Positions 53,614-62,655 of a DNA stretch of 64,000 nucleotides are shown in pieces. Numbering within the stretch: the first letter of the stretch is position 1; each line of letters begins with the position of its first letter. The notes beneath the pieces were generated by a model. That model was not told where the DNA came from and did no database searches. It saw only the letters and a program-made list of their open reading frames with translations. The position numbers and the translations under genes were made by a program. The DNA is from Agrobacterium rubi TR3 = NBRC 13261 (GTDB lineage Bacteria > Pseudomonadota > Alphaproteobacteria > Rhizobiales > Rhizobiaceae): positions 1-64,000 of the forward strand of contig NZ_BBJU01000027.1 of the NCBI RefSeq assembly GCF_000739935.1, written 5' to 3'.

Positions 53614-53633
53614 GATATATTTCGTGGAATATC
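53614..53633. promoter_or_regulatory. Candidate GntR operator, site 3
   Basis: GATATATTTCGTGGAATATC matches site 1 at 16 of 20 positions and has matching outer arms (GATAT/ATATC). It lies about 90 bases upstream of the binding-protein gene and should control the uptake operon. Confidence 0.65.
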
Positions 53634-53719
53634 AGAGGCGCGAGCCGCGATTATACTGACAGCATGAAGCCAGCAGAGGCTGCACAATGCCTCGATCAGA
53701 CCGCGAAAGGGTCGTGCCC

Positions 53720-55285
53720 ATGAAACTCTTTAAAGGACTAGCCGCCGCGGCCTTTGTGGCTGTTCCGCTGTTTGTAGGCGCGGTCAACGCGCAGAGTGAT
53801 GACCAGTTGAAGACACTCGTCATCGCCGTCCCATCCGATCCCGTCAGCTTAGAGCCCGGTACCAACAAGGCCGAACCGATCGGCAGCGAGATCATTCTCA
53901 ATGTTTTCGATACGCTGGTTGCCTGGACTGCGCCGGACTTCAAGGCGTTAGAAGGCCGACTGGCGTCCAGCTGGACTGTGTCTGCCGACGGTAAAGAGTT
54001 CGACTTCAAAATCCGCGAAGGCGTCAAGTTTCAGGACGGCACGCCTTTTGATGCTGCTGCAGTTAAGTTCTCACTGGAGCGTACCAAGGCCACAAATTCC
54101 TACGTCAAGGCAACCTTCGGCCTCATCAAGGACATCGCGGTCGTTTCACCCACAGAAGTGAAGATCAGCCTCACAGAGCCTTATCCGGCCTTCCTCTCCA
54201 TTCTGGCGCAGCCGCAGTCGGCCATCGTCAGCCCTGCTGCCGTCGAGAAGTTTGGCGACAAATTTGCTGCCAACCCGGTCGGTACCGGCCCCTTTGCCTT
54301 CAAGAGCGCACAGGCCGATACCAATGTGGTGTTGGAAGCCAATCCGGATTACTTCCGTGGTGCGCCGAAGCTTTCGCGCATCATCTACCGCGTCATCCCG
54401 GAGGCCTCGACTCGGCGTCTGGAGCTTGAAAGCGGCGGCGTCGATGTGGTGCAGCAGCAGGGCCAGCTTTCCGCCATTGCGGCTGAAGACATTGCGGCAC
54501 TCAAGTCCAATGCCGATGTGAAGATTCTTGAGGCACCCAGCCAGATCATCCGCCAGCTGGAATTCAACAACAGCAGGAAAGACGGTCCGTTTGCGGATAT
54601 CCGCGTACGTCAGGCCGTCGCCCATGCCATTGATTATGATGGCCTGCTGGAAGGCGTGTTCGGTGGCACTGCCGAACGCGTCTATGGTCCACTGACCACC
54701 AACAGCTGGGCGTTCGATCCGAAGATCAAGGATCTGGCGCTGAATTATGACCCTGAAGCTTCGAAGAAGCTGCTCGCGGAAGCAGGTGTCGATGCCTCCA
54801 CAATCCAACTGAAGCTTTACAGTTTCCAGGGCCCGCTCTGGGCAGCCGTTGCCACCTTTGTGCAGGCCAATCTGGCCGATATCGGCATCAACGCCACCAT
54901 CGAGCAGACCGAGTTCCCGGCTTACCGCGCCCTTCAGACCGCAGGCCAGTTCGATGCAGCACTTGATGGTCGCCAGCCCTGGTACAACGATCCGGATGCG
55001 CACATCACTATCGGATACTTATCGTCGCTCGCCAACTCGGCTATGACGTTCCGTATGCCGGAAGACAAGGCCCTGGACGATCTGATCCTGAAAGCGCAGC
55101 AGACTGTGGATGTCCCGGCACGCACGGCATTGTATCATCAGGTGCAGGAAGAAATCGTCAAGCGCGTTCCCGGCGTCTATCTCTTCAGCCCCAAGCTGAT
55201 CGTTTTCCAGCGCGCCAATGTCGAAGGCCTCGTCGTCAACAGTGCACCGCCACTCAATGAATATTGGGGCGTGTCCAAGAAGTAA
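53720..55285 (+). CDS. Oligopeptide-type ABC substrate-binding protein
   Basis: This is a periplasmic binding protein of family 5 with 521 residues. The signal peptide is LFKGLAAAAFVAVPLFVGAV, with a likely cut before QSDDQ. Family-5 landmarks include ASSWTVSADGKEFDFKIREG and FRGAPKLSRIIYR. It captures a peptide or related compound for the permeases downstream. ATG 53720 is chosen because it gives a normal signal peptide; an upstream in-frame start would not. A G/C-rich hairpin separates it from the permease genes. Confidence 0.93.
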   Translation: MKLFKGLAAAAFVAVPLFVGAVNAQSDDQLKTLVIAVPSDPVSLEPGTNKAEPIGSEIILNVFDTLVAWTAPDFKALEGRLASSWTVSADGKEFDFKIREGVKFQDGTPFDAAAVKFSLERTKATNSYVKATFGLIKDIAVVSPTEVKISLTEPYPAFLSILAQPQSAIVSPAAVEKFGDKFAANPVGTGPFAFKSAQADTNVVLEANPDYFRGAPKLSRIIYRVIPEASTRRLELESGGVDVVQQQGQLSAIAAEDIAALKSNADVKILEAPSQIIRQLEFNNSRKDGPFADIRVRQAVAHAIDYDGLLEGVFGGTAERVYGPLTTNSWAFDPKIKDLALNYDPEASKKLLAEAGVDASTIQLKLYSFQGPLWAAVATFVQANLADIGINATIEQTEFPAYRALQTAGQFDAALDGRQPWYNDPDAHITIGYLSSLANSAMTFRMPEDKALDDLILKAQQTVDVPARTALYHQVQEEIVKRVPGVYLFSPKLIVFQRANVEGLVVNSAPPLNEYWGVSKK

Positions 55286-55292
55286 GCCTTTC

Positions 55293-55315
55293 CGGGCGCG
55301 CTCCCTGCGCGCCCG
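55293..55315 (+). terminator. Attenuating hairpin between binding protein and permease
   Basis: CGGGCGCGC and GCGCGCCCG pair perfectly around TCCCT. Hairpins after binding-protein genes commonly protect that mRNA and reduce read-through into permease genes, giving excess binding protein. Confidence 0.65.
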
Positions 55316-55378
55316 ACGATCCGATCTGAAACGGGAAACCGGTGCAGATCATTTTTAGATGATGTGAGTGGGCAGGGA

Positions 55379-56389
55379 ATGGCCAGTTTTATTACACGCC
55401 GGTTGATCGCCTTGATACCTGTCATGTGTATCGTGCTGGTCATCGTGTTCTTGCTGGTGCGGTTCATTCCCGGCGATCCGGCAGTGACCTTGCTTGGCCC
55501 CGGCGCGACGCAGGAGCAAATCGACGCGTTGCGGGCGCAGCTGGATCTGGATCAGGCGTTTCCGGTTCAGTTTTTCAACTACGTCACCGGCTTGTTGCAA
55601 GGCGATTTCGGAGTGTCCTTGAAAACCGGGCAGCCGGTGGCGCACGAAATTCTCACACGCCTGCCTGCCACGATAGAGCTTTCGGTTCTGGCCGTCATCG
55701 TTGCCATCATCATCGGCATTCCCATCGGCGTTCTATCAGCCACGCGTCCGAATTCGACATTCGACCACATCACACGTGTCGTTTCGCTGGTGGGCGTTTC
55801 GATGCCAGCCTTTCTTCTGGCGCTGATCCTGCAATTGGTGTTCGCCACCTATCTCGGTTGGCTGCCGGTCTCGGGCCGCATGAGTTCCTTCATCACTGCT
55901 GAATCGGTAACGGGATTTGCCATTCTGGATGGCATCATCACCTGCAACTGGGCCGCTGCGTGGAGCGCCCTGCAACATCTGATCCTGCCCACCGCCGTAC
56001 TGGCTGCTTTTCTCGGAGCGACGCTTGGCCGCTTCGTGCGCAACACCATGCTGGAGGTGATGGGCGAGGATTTCATTCGCACGGCCAAGGCCAAGGGCTT
56101 GCGCCGCGCGGATGTCATTTTGGGCCACGGTTTGCGCAATTCCCTGTTGCCGGCCATCACTGTCGTTGGTCTGAAATTTGCGGAAATGCTGGGTGGCGCG
56201 ATCCTGACCGAAACGATTTTCGCATGGCCCGGCATTGGCCGTTACATGTTTGAGGCGATCAAGAATCGCGATTATCCGGTCATTCAAGGCACGACACTGG
56301 TGTTTGCGCTGCTGTTCGTCTTTACCTCCATCGTGGTCGATGTTCTCTACGGAGTTCTGGACCCGCGTGTCCGCAAGAAGATGAAGTGA
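55379..56389 (+). CDS. ABC permease, DppB type
   Basis: This inner-membrane permease has 336 residues and six predicted helices. The DppB-type opening FITRRLIALIPVMCIVLVIV and RFIPGDPAVTLLGPGA are present. The EAA loop lies near MGEDFIRTAKAKGLRRADVI and couples to the fused ATPase. ATG 55379 is preceded by AGGGA. The next gene starts six bases after the stop. Confidence 0.93.
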   Translation: MASFITRRLIALIPVMCIVLVIVFLLVRFIPGDPAVTLLGPGATQEQIDALRAQLDLDQAFPVQFFNYVTGLLQGDFGVSLKTGQPVAHEILTRLPATIELSVLAVIVAIIIGIPIGVLSATRPNSTFDHITRVVSLVGVSMPAFLLALILQLVFATYLGWLPVSGRMSSFITAESVTGFAILDGIITCNWAAAWSALQHLILPTAVLAAFLGATLGRFVRNTMLEVMGEDFIRTAKAKGLRRADVILGHGLRNSLLPAITVVGLKFAEMLGGAILTETIFAWPGIGRYMFEAIKNRDYPVIQGTTLVFALLFVFTSIVVDVLYGVLDPRVRKKMK

Positions 56390-56394
56390 GCCGG

Positions 56395-57234
56395 ATGTCA
56401 GAGTTTTCCAACTTCCTGCGCAAAAACACGCTGGCTCTGGCGGGCAGCATCATTCTGCTGATGCTCGTCTGCGTCATCGTGTTTGGGCCGATGATTTCGC
56501 CCTATTCGCCAACCAAGCTGGATGTGCTGCACAAGCTGGCCGCGCCGAGTTTCGAGCATTGGCTTGGCACTGATGCCTTCGGACGCGATATCTTTACCCG
56601 CATCATGTACGGCGGTCGCGCAACGCTGGCGATTGGGGTGGGCGTCGTGGCCATCGCCTTTGCCGTTGGCGTGACCATTGGCATGCTGGCGGGCTTTCTC
56701 GGGGGCTGGTTCGATAGTGTCTTTATGCGCATCGTGGATGCCGTTCTTGCGTTTCCAGCGCTCGTGCTGGCCATTGCGCTTGCGGCCGCCTTCGGCCCAA
56801 GCCTTGAAAATGCGATGCTGGCCGTTGCCATTACGCTTGCCCCGCAATTTGCCCGTGTTGCTCGCAGCCAGGCGCTCAGTATTTCCGTCAAGCCCTATGT
56901 CGAGGCGGCAATTTCACTTGGGCTACCGACACCGCGCATCCTGTTCCGATATGTTTTCGTCAACGGGCTTGGCCCACTGCTGGTGCAATCCACGCTGGCG
57001 CTTGGCAGTGCCATTCTGCAAACCGCAAGTCTCGGCTTTCTAGGCCTTGGCGCGCAGCCGCCCATGGCGGAGTGGGGTGCCGATGTGTCTGCCAACCTGC
57101 AATTCGTGCGCAGTGCTGCCTGGGTGGCACTTGCACCCGGCATGGCGATCCTGCTCGCAGTGCTGTCCTTCAATCTGATCGGCGACTCCCTTGCCGATTG
57201 GTTCAACCCGCGCCGTCGCAACGAACTCGACTGA
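56395..57234 (+). CDS. ABC permease, DppC type
   Basis: This is the second permease, with 279 residues. The DppC-type N terminus (LAGSIILLMLVCVIVFGPMI) is followed by HWLGTDAFGRDIFTRIMYGG and the coupling loop VARSQALSISVKPYVEAA. It pairs with the DppB-type protein to form the membrane channel. The stop is eight bases before the next start, so the operon continues. Confidence 0.93.
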   Translation: MSEFSNFLRKNTLALAGSIILLMLVCVIVFGPMISPYSPTKLDVLHKLAAPSFEHWLGTDAFGRDIFTRIMYGGRATLAIGVGVVAIAFAVGVTIGMLAGFLGGWFDSVFMRIVDAVLAFPALVLAIALAAAFGPSLENAMLAVAITLAPQFARVARSQALSISVKPYVEAAISLGLPTPRILFRYVFVNGLGPLLVQSTLALGSAILQTASLGFLGLGAQPPMAEWGADVSANLQFVRSAAWVALAPGMAILLAVLSFNLIGDSLADWFNPRRRNELD

Positions 57235-57241
57235 GGCAACC

Positions 57242-58627
57242 ATGTCCACTCTGACTATAGTCCTCGAAAAAGTCGATTTCCTGCCACCGGCACGGGTGAC
57301 GGATGACACCAGTATTCTGACGCTGAAAAATCTTGTGTTCGAACCGCTGCTGAAATGGAGTGACGGCGAGGTCTTGCCCGCCCTGTTCTCGCATTGGACG
57401 CACAGACCGGATGGACGCGAATGGCACTTCGTCATTCGCGAAGGCGCTGTGTTCCATGACGGTAAGCCTTGTGTCGCTTCCGATATCACCGACTTCATCG
57501 ATGGCATTCTGGAGGCCGTGGACACGTTCGGCATGAAATGGTCCTATGCCCGCTATCTTGCCGATGCCGAGATCGCGGCGGATGGTGACGGAGCGATTGT
57601 GGTGCGCAACCCGCATCCCATCGCCGATATTCTCGATATCTTCTCCGAGTTTTATATTTGCCGCTTCGCGCCTGACGGCACGCCGGTTCTGGGTACGGGG
57701 CCATTCCGCGTTCTGAATTTCGAAACCAAGGTCCGAACTGAACTAGAGCGGGTGTCCGGTAATGCAGAACCGCAGCGCATCATTGCGCTTTGCGAGCCTT
57801 CCGCCGATAAACGTTACGCACTGGTGAAATCCGGCAAGGTTGATGCTGCGCTCAATCTTGAGCGTGTCGAGGGCCAGCTGGAGTTCGATGACGCCCTCCA
57901 GTGGGACAAGGCCGTCAACACGTTGTCGGTCATGTATTATCTCAATTGCAGCGAGGGCATTTTCCGCTCACCCCAGGCACGGCTTGCCGCCAATCATGCC
58001 GTCGATACCGTGGCTATCTGCCGTGAAATATTCGGTGATCTGGCCGTGCCGTCGTCCAGCATCGTCAGTCCGTTTCATCTCGGTATGAGAACGGCCGGGC
58101 TTTCACCGATCGCCTATGATCCCGACCGAGCACGCGCCTTGCTGGCTGAGGCGGAGGGAGACCGCAAGATCACGTTGCGCACGCCCACCTTCATGCCGGA
58201 GCGGGCACCGGAGATCAGCCGGTTCGTAGCCAAAGCGCTTGAGGCGGTCGGATTCGAGGTAGAAATCGAGATCGAAACCGACCGGCCTGAATATGCCCGC
58301 CAGATTGGCCGCAAAGAGATGGGTGATCTGGCGATCTTCGATTCCTCGCCACACAGCACGTACCGTATTCTTAACGACAAGATATCGAGTGTAACGAAGG
58401 CCGTTTGGTGGCAGGGTTATGACGATCCCGAAGCGGAACGGCTGATCGCGCTGGCCAACGCGGCAGCGGAGCCGGATGCGCGGGAGCGTGCCTATGCCGC
58501 GTGCCTGACCTATCTCAACGCCAACCCGCCCTGGCTTTATCTGGCGCATCCCGTCGATGTTTTCGCGGCGCGAAAGGACATCGCCGGCCTTTCGATCGAT
58601 CACAAGGGCGCGCTGACGATTGCCTGA
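57242..58627 (+). CDS. Binding-protein-like protein lacking a signal peptide
   Basis: The 461-residue protein has the family-5 solute-binding fold (FEPLLKWSDGEVLPALFSHW, then FVIREGAVFHDGKP and NHAVDTVAICREIFG). The N terminus, MSTLTIVLEKVDFLPPARV, is no signal peptide and no lipobox is seen. The annotated start fits well, eight bases after the permease stop. It may therefore act in the cytoplasm, for instance as a sensor or a chaperone for the ligand, or it may be a decayed copy. It is about 60 residues shorter than the secreted partner encoded at 53720. Confidence 0.8.
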   Translation: MSTLTIVLEKVDFLPPARVTDDTSILTLKNLVFEPLLKWSDGEVLPALFSHWTHRPDGREWHFVIREGAVFHDGKPCVASDITDFIDGILEAVDTFGMKWSYARYLADAEIAADGDGAIVVRNPHPIADILDIFSEFYICRFAPDGTPVLGTGPFRVLNFETKVRTELERVSGNAEPQRIIALCEPSADKRYALVKSGKVDAALNLERVEGQLEFDDALQWDKAVNTLSVMYYLNCSEGIFRSPQARLAANHAVDTVAICREIFGDLAVPSSSIVSPFHLGMRTAGLSPIAYDPDRARALLAEAEGDRKITLRTPTFMPERAPEISRFVAKALEAVGFEVEIEIETDRPEYARQIGRKEMGDLAIFDSSPHSTYRILNDKISSVTKAVWWQGYDDPEAERLIALANAAAEPDARERAYAACLTYLNANPPWLYLAHPVDVFAARKDIAGLSIDHKGALTIA

Positions 58628-58644
58628 ACACGAGGACGCACAGG

Positions 58645-59028
58645 ATGAAAAAAGACTATTCGATCACCTTCTTCTATTACGACGATATCCATGCTGTCGT
58701 GCCGTTTTATGAAAAGGTTCTGGGCTTCGAACTGGTGCTCGATCAGAAAATGGCACGCATCTACCGCATCGCTGAAAACTGCTATTTCGGCATTGTCGAT
58801 GGCAATCGCGGTCATCTGAAACATCAGGAAAAGAGTGCCGTGCTGCTGACCATCGTCTCTCAAGATGTGGAGGTTTGGTACAAGCGGTTGAAGGAAGCAG
58901 GCGTTGCCGGTCAGTCTGAGATGTTGCGAGGAAATTTCTGCGAGCATTTCTTCTTTGAAGATCCGGCCGGTTATGCCATCGAGATTCAGAGATTTCATAA
59001 CCCAGATGTGGCAAAGCTCTTTCCATGA
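58645..59028 (+). CDS. VOC-family (glyoxalase-fold) protein
   Basis: This is a 127-residue vicinal-oxygen-chelate fold protein. It starts ITFFYYDDIHAVVPFYEKVL and ends with CEHFFFEDPAGYAIEIQRF, which holds the usual His and Glu ligand positions. It may be a small metal enzyme or a binding protein acting on the imported compound. Its stop overlaps the next start by four bases, so it is co-produced with the NTPase-SUMF protein. Confidence 0.82.
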   Translation: MKKDYSITFFYYDDIHAVVPFYEKVLGFELVLDQKMARIYRIAENCYFGIVDGNRGHLKHQEKSAVLLTIVSQDVEVWYKRLKEAGVAGQSEMLRGNFCEHFFFEDPAGYAIEIQRFHNPDVAKLFP

Positions 59029-61049
59029 ACAGTGACGATATTGACGCGGTAGACAGTCCTGTTTCGCGGCCAAACGAGTTCGGTGCTGAGCAGCTTTTTG
59101 CTCTGCCGGATGCCTCGATTGTTGATCTGGCGACGGGTTATATTCCGCTGCTCGTCAACTTTACATTTGAGGACAAGGCGGCCAAGGGCCTGCGCAAGCT
59201 TACCGATCAGGCAGAACCCGAACCCGCCGTCTATTTCTCGGCGCTGGAAATGGTGCGCGATCATCCCGCACTCGTGCTGACAGGGGAGACTGGAAGCGGC
59301 AAGACCACGTTTGCGAAGCATCTGGCGTTCTCACTGGCGCAAGGTGGCTTTTCGCCGCGCGCCGTTCCGCGCAACGATCTGGGTGCAGTGCATGATGAGC
59401 ACTGGACGCTGGAGGGCGTTGTCCCGATATATCTCACTGTCGAGACCTCGAAAACTTTCGAGGAACTGCTCGCATCTTTCACCGATGTTGCGCTCCATGC
59501 GGACCGTGGGCTTTTGCTGATACTCGATGGCATAGAGGCGGCCGGTGACGCAGGGCGTCAGCTGCTTGCCGAAGCGCTGGCGTTCCAGAACCGCCATCCG
59601 GCTGTGAAGCTGCTTGCACTCGGCGAGGTCTCTGTCGTCAAAAGCTGGGCGCTTCCCGCGGGCTATGTGCGCTATGATCTGCTGCCGCTTCTGAAAAGCC
59701 AACGTCGGGACACGGCTTTGCGACTGGCGGGCCTCGATCTCGGCGCGACAGGGATTGCTCTTGGCACTGCAGCTGCAAATCCCGCGCAGTTCGTCATGGC
59801 CATGCATGGCGGCGATGCGGGGGAGAGCGCCGAGGCCATCACCGACAGCTGGCTTGTAAAGATTTCCGGTGATGCTCAGACGAGCGACCTCTTTTGCGGT
59901 CTGGCGTTCGATGCGCTGACAGCCGAGGTGGATGACCCAAGCATCATGCCCATCACCCGCGTGCGGCAATTGCTGACGGCGGTGCATCTGGCATCCAAGC
60001 CCGCTGATTTGGCCGTTGAACATTTTCGCAAGAAGCCAGACCTTTGGGTACCGGTCATGACAAGCCTTGCGGCGCGTCTTTCCGGCACGAATGAGGCCAG
60101 CGCCTTGGTTGAAGCACTGATAGAAGGCGAGGGTGATGCGGTTCTGCGGGGCGCGTTGCTGGCGGCTGATATGGTGACGGAAGCAGGGCCTTTGCGTGAT
60201 CGCATCGCTGCGCATTTGCTGACGATCGTCAGCCACGGAGCGCTCTCTGCGCCGGAACGTGAGACGGCGGGCCGCAGGCTCTCGCTCTGGGGTGATCCGC
60301 GCGAACTCGATGCATTGGCAGATGTTAAAGGCGGAGAATTCACCTCCGGCTCTCACAGCCATCCCAATTCAGCACCGCCTCATCCAGTTACCGTCGACGC
60401 CTTTCGTATCGGCCTTTATCCGGTGACCAACAGTGCCTACGGTGTGTTCGTGCGAGACACGAACCGGCTGTGGCGCAGCCCGGAAGGGTTTTCGGATGAC
60501 CGACGCAGTTCTCCTGCGACTGACGTCACATGGCACGATGCACGAGCCTATTGTGGCTGGTTGACCCACCGCTGGCGTGCGCAAGGGCGTATTTCGGCAG
60601 ACGAATTCGTGCGATTGCCGACGGAACCGGAATGGGAACGTGCCGCGCGCGGCGACCAGCCGGATATAGGGCCGGATGTCCTCAGCTATCCTTGGGGACA
60701 TGCTTGGATGGACGATGCGGCGAATTCGGAAGAGGCCGGCTTCAATACCACCTGCACAGTTGGTCTGTTTCCGAAAGGGCGTTCTCCCTATGGCTGCTAC
60801 GATATGGTCGGTCAGGTCTGGGAGTGGTGCACCACGCTGTGGGGCGACGATTTGGCAACGCCCGACTTCAAATATCCCTATTCGAACGATGGGCGTGAAG
60901 CGGTGGATGCCGCACCGTCAATCCGGCGCGTGCTACGCGGAGGCTGTTTTTCGAGCGGTAAACTGAAGGCCTGCTGCACATACCGTGGAAGCCTCGAACC
61001 GAATGGCTTCTGGCGCGGCAATGGATTTCGGATCGTAGTTTCGCGGTAG
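59025..61049 (+). CDS. NTPase-SUMF (formylglycine-generating-enzyme-like) fusion
   Basis: The 674-residue protein joins two modules. The N-terminal part is a P-loop NTPase resembling NACHT/STAND proteins, with Walker A GETGSGKT at 87-94 and Walker B LLLILDGIE near 163-171, followed by a helical linker. The C-terminal part (about 430-674) is an FGE-sulfatase/SUMF fold: FRIGLYPVTNSAYGVFV, RLPTEPEWERAARG, YDMVGQVWEWC and RGNGFRIV. The copper-binding Cys pair of true formylglycine-generating enzymes is not kept; the region reads RGGCFSSGKLKACC. The HxxxHxE iron motif of EgtB-type enzymes is not seen either. It could be a ligand-binding C-type-lectin-like domain driven by an NTPase. It closes the uptake operon. 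Confidence 0.75.
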   Translation: MNSDDIDAVDSPVSRPNEFGAEQLFALPDASIVDLATGYIPLLVNFTFEDKAAKGLRKLTDQAEPEPAVYFSALEMVRDHPALVLTGETGSGKTTFAKHLAFSLAQGGFSPRAVPRNDLGAVHDEHWTLEGVVPIYLTVETSKTFEELLASFTDVALHADRGLLLILDGIEAAGDAGRQLLAEALAFQNRHPAVKLLALGEVSVVKSWALPAGYVRYDLLPLLKSQRRDTALRLAGLDLGATGIALGTAAANPAQFVMAMHGGDAGESAEAITDSWLVKISGDAQTSDLFCGLAFDALTAEVDDPSIMPITRVRQLLTAVHLASKPADLAVEHFRKKPDLWVPVMTSLAARLSGTNEASALVEALIEGEGDAVLRGALLAADMVTEAGPLRDRIAAHLLTIVSHGALSAPERETAGRRLSLWGDPRELDALADVKGGEFTSGSHSHPNSAPPHPVTVDAFRIGLYPVTNSAYGVFVRDTNRLWRSPEGFSDDRRSSPATDVTWHDARAYCGWLTHRWRAQGRISADEFVRLPTEPEWERAARGDQPDIGPDVLSYPWGHAWMDDAANSEEAGFNTTCTVGLFPKGRSPYGCYDMVGQVWEWCTTLWGDDLATPDFKYPYSNDGREAVDAAPSIRRVLRGGCFSSGKLKACCTYRGSLEPNGFWRGNGFRIVVSR

Positions 61050-61430
61050 CGTTGTTTCATTTTCGAAGGTCGTCTGGCGGTTCCGCCTTAAAATGTCCAG
61101 CAAGAGGTACTCCACGCGCACTCGATAGAATATTCCAGGGTCAAAACACATGCAGACGGCCGGCCACTATACACATGAGCCCAAATATCCTTTCCTCCGG
61201 ATAAGCGATCAGCGCTTTGTCTATTTCATCAGAAACGTTTACGCCACATGGAAATGCGTCGCGATACGAGCCGGCTTCTGCATGGATTTGCCCAAATTTT
61301 TGACAAAGTTGCCATTCGCTATCCATTTTGAGTGAGCGGCCATAGGGTCTATATTTTGACGCTCAGAGGTAAGCCGCAGCAACTCCCCTTGGCTACACCG
61401 CGAGGGATCGCCGAGCGTGACACATTCTAA
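61050..61430. other. Gap after the NTPase-SUMF gene
   Basis: A minus-strand frame of 61 codons at 61141-61326 (MDSEWQLCQKFGQIHAEAG...) is present but has no good ribosome site and no recognised family. I treat it as doubtful. Nothing else is seen. Confidence 0.3.
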
Positions 61431-61553
61431 TCACTCCCCGAAGAGGATGGTGCCATAGTCGGTTGCACCATACAGAATATGAATGATGACTACCTTTTCA
61501 TTGTCAACGCGATAGAAGATGAGATCGCGGGTCGTGGTTCGGATCTGTTTGTT
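61431..61553 (-). pseudogene. Truncated ParE-type toxin, C-terminal end
   Basis: The last 40 codons of a RelE/ParE toxin are readable: KQIRTTTRDLIFYRVDN, then EKVVIIHILYGATDYGTILF and stop. The 5' part is missing and the sequence joins directly to the end of an IS66-type fragment, which probably truncated it. No antitoxin gene is seen beside it. Confidence 0.6.
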
Positions 61554-61860
61554 ATGCTCGCGGTGTTTTGCTGGCGAAGTTGAACGGCAGGAGGTCGTCA
61601 ATTCTGACGTCGGTAGCGCGTTGTGGCAACTCATGGAGCACGTGACGCAGCCAGGCGAGCGGGTCGACGCCACAAGCGCGGCAAGCCAGGCATATGAATC
61701 TCGTACTGAGGGAATTTCGTAATAACCGGGTCGCCATGGGCGTCTGATGACTGGATTTGTGATAGCGGCTTTGGATTATGACAAGGCGCCGGGCGTCCAC
61801 GAGACCACCGTCGTCAGGCCTGCAAAGCTCCCAAGGCAGTCGATTGTTGATCTTCCACAA
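61552..61860 (-). mobile_element. IS66-type transposase 3' fragment
   Basis: The minus strand ends with ACGVDPLAWLRHVLHELP and RIDDLLPFNFASKTPRA, the usual C terminus of IS66 TnpC transposases. The upstream part of the frame does not read as transposase and is likely scrambled. No inverted repeats were identified. The element is not functional. Confidence 0.55.
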
Positions 61861-61937
61861 GCTCTAATGCTTTGCGGGGACCAACAATCCGCCATTTTAC
61901 CGGCCTCCGAGACTGGAGGAAATGGGAAGCCGGATTG

Positions 61938-62555
61938 TCAAAATTTATAGCTCGCGCCTAACATGACCTTATGTTGGGTTGCTCCGATTTCGCCAACCGC
62001 CGACCCAAAGTCTTTGTTGCCGAAGTCAGAGTATCGATATTCGCCGCGCACAAGAATATTATCCGTGAAGGCATACTCGACACCGCCGCCGGCCGTCCAT
62101 CCAATCAGAATATCATCTTTCTTGTCCGCGCCAGGAACATCGACCTTAACACCTGCCGCAGCGATACCGGCTGTAGCGAAGAATAAAGTGCGATCCCACG
62201 CATAACCAACACGACCGCGGCCCGAGGCGTCCCACTCGACGTTAGCGCCGCTGCTCTCTTCAAAATTATAGTTGAAGTCGTTCTCGATACCAAAAACGAT
62301 ATTTCCACGCTGAAAATTGTACCCAGCATGTGCACCTGCCGAGCCACTGTCGAGATCCACGTCAGAGCCAAAGATTGTCGCCTGATTCCAACTGTATCCG
62401 CCCTGCGCGCCGAGATAAAAGCCAGACCAATCATACAAGGAGGAAACCTGCTGCTCATTTGGAGCCGAAGGTTGCTCATAGACAATATCTGCTGCAACAA
62501 CCGGCGCTGCAGAAGAGACTGCGAGCGCTGCAAGCGCAAAAATTTTAAGTTTCAT
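61938..62555 (-). CDS. Omp25/31-type outer-membrane porin
   Basis: This beta-barrel protein has 205 residues and a signal peptide (LKIFALAALAVSSAAPVVAA). Strand patterns typical of rhizobial/Brucella Omp25/Omp31 proteins follow: WSGFYLGAQGGYSWN, the glycine-rich GYNFQRGNIVFGIENDFN, and GGGVEYAFTDNILVRGEYRY. It ends in Phe after VMLGASYKF, as needed for outer-membrane insertion. It is monocistronic. A promoter is expected upstream of 62556. Confidence 0.92.
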   Translation of the reverse strand: MKLKIFALAALAVSSAAPVVAADIVYEQPSAPNEQQVSSLYDWSGFYLGAQGGYSWNQATIFGSDVDLDSGSAGAHAGYNFQRGNIVFGIENDFNYNFEESSGANVEWDASGRGRVGYAWDRTLFFATAGIAAAGVKVDVPGADKKDDILIGWTAGGGVEYAFTDNILVRGEYRYSDFGNKDFGSAVGEIGATQHKVMLGASYKF

Positions 62556-62655
62556 GTGATCGTTCCTGTGTTGAATGGCGGAACAGGAAAACCCAAGACG
62601 GTCTAGCCCTGTTCGAGAACGATTATGGCCTAAGCGCTTGTTGCAGAGTGTCTTT

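Noticed and set aside
53687..53719. Upstream in-frame start for the binding protein
   Set aside because: It would add charged residues in front of a clear signal peptide. ATG 53720 gives a normal export signal.
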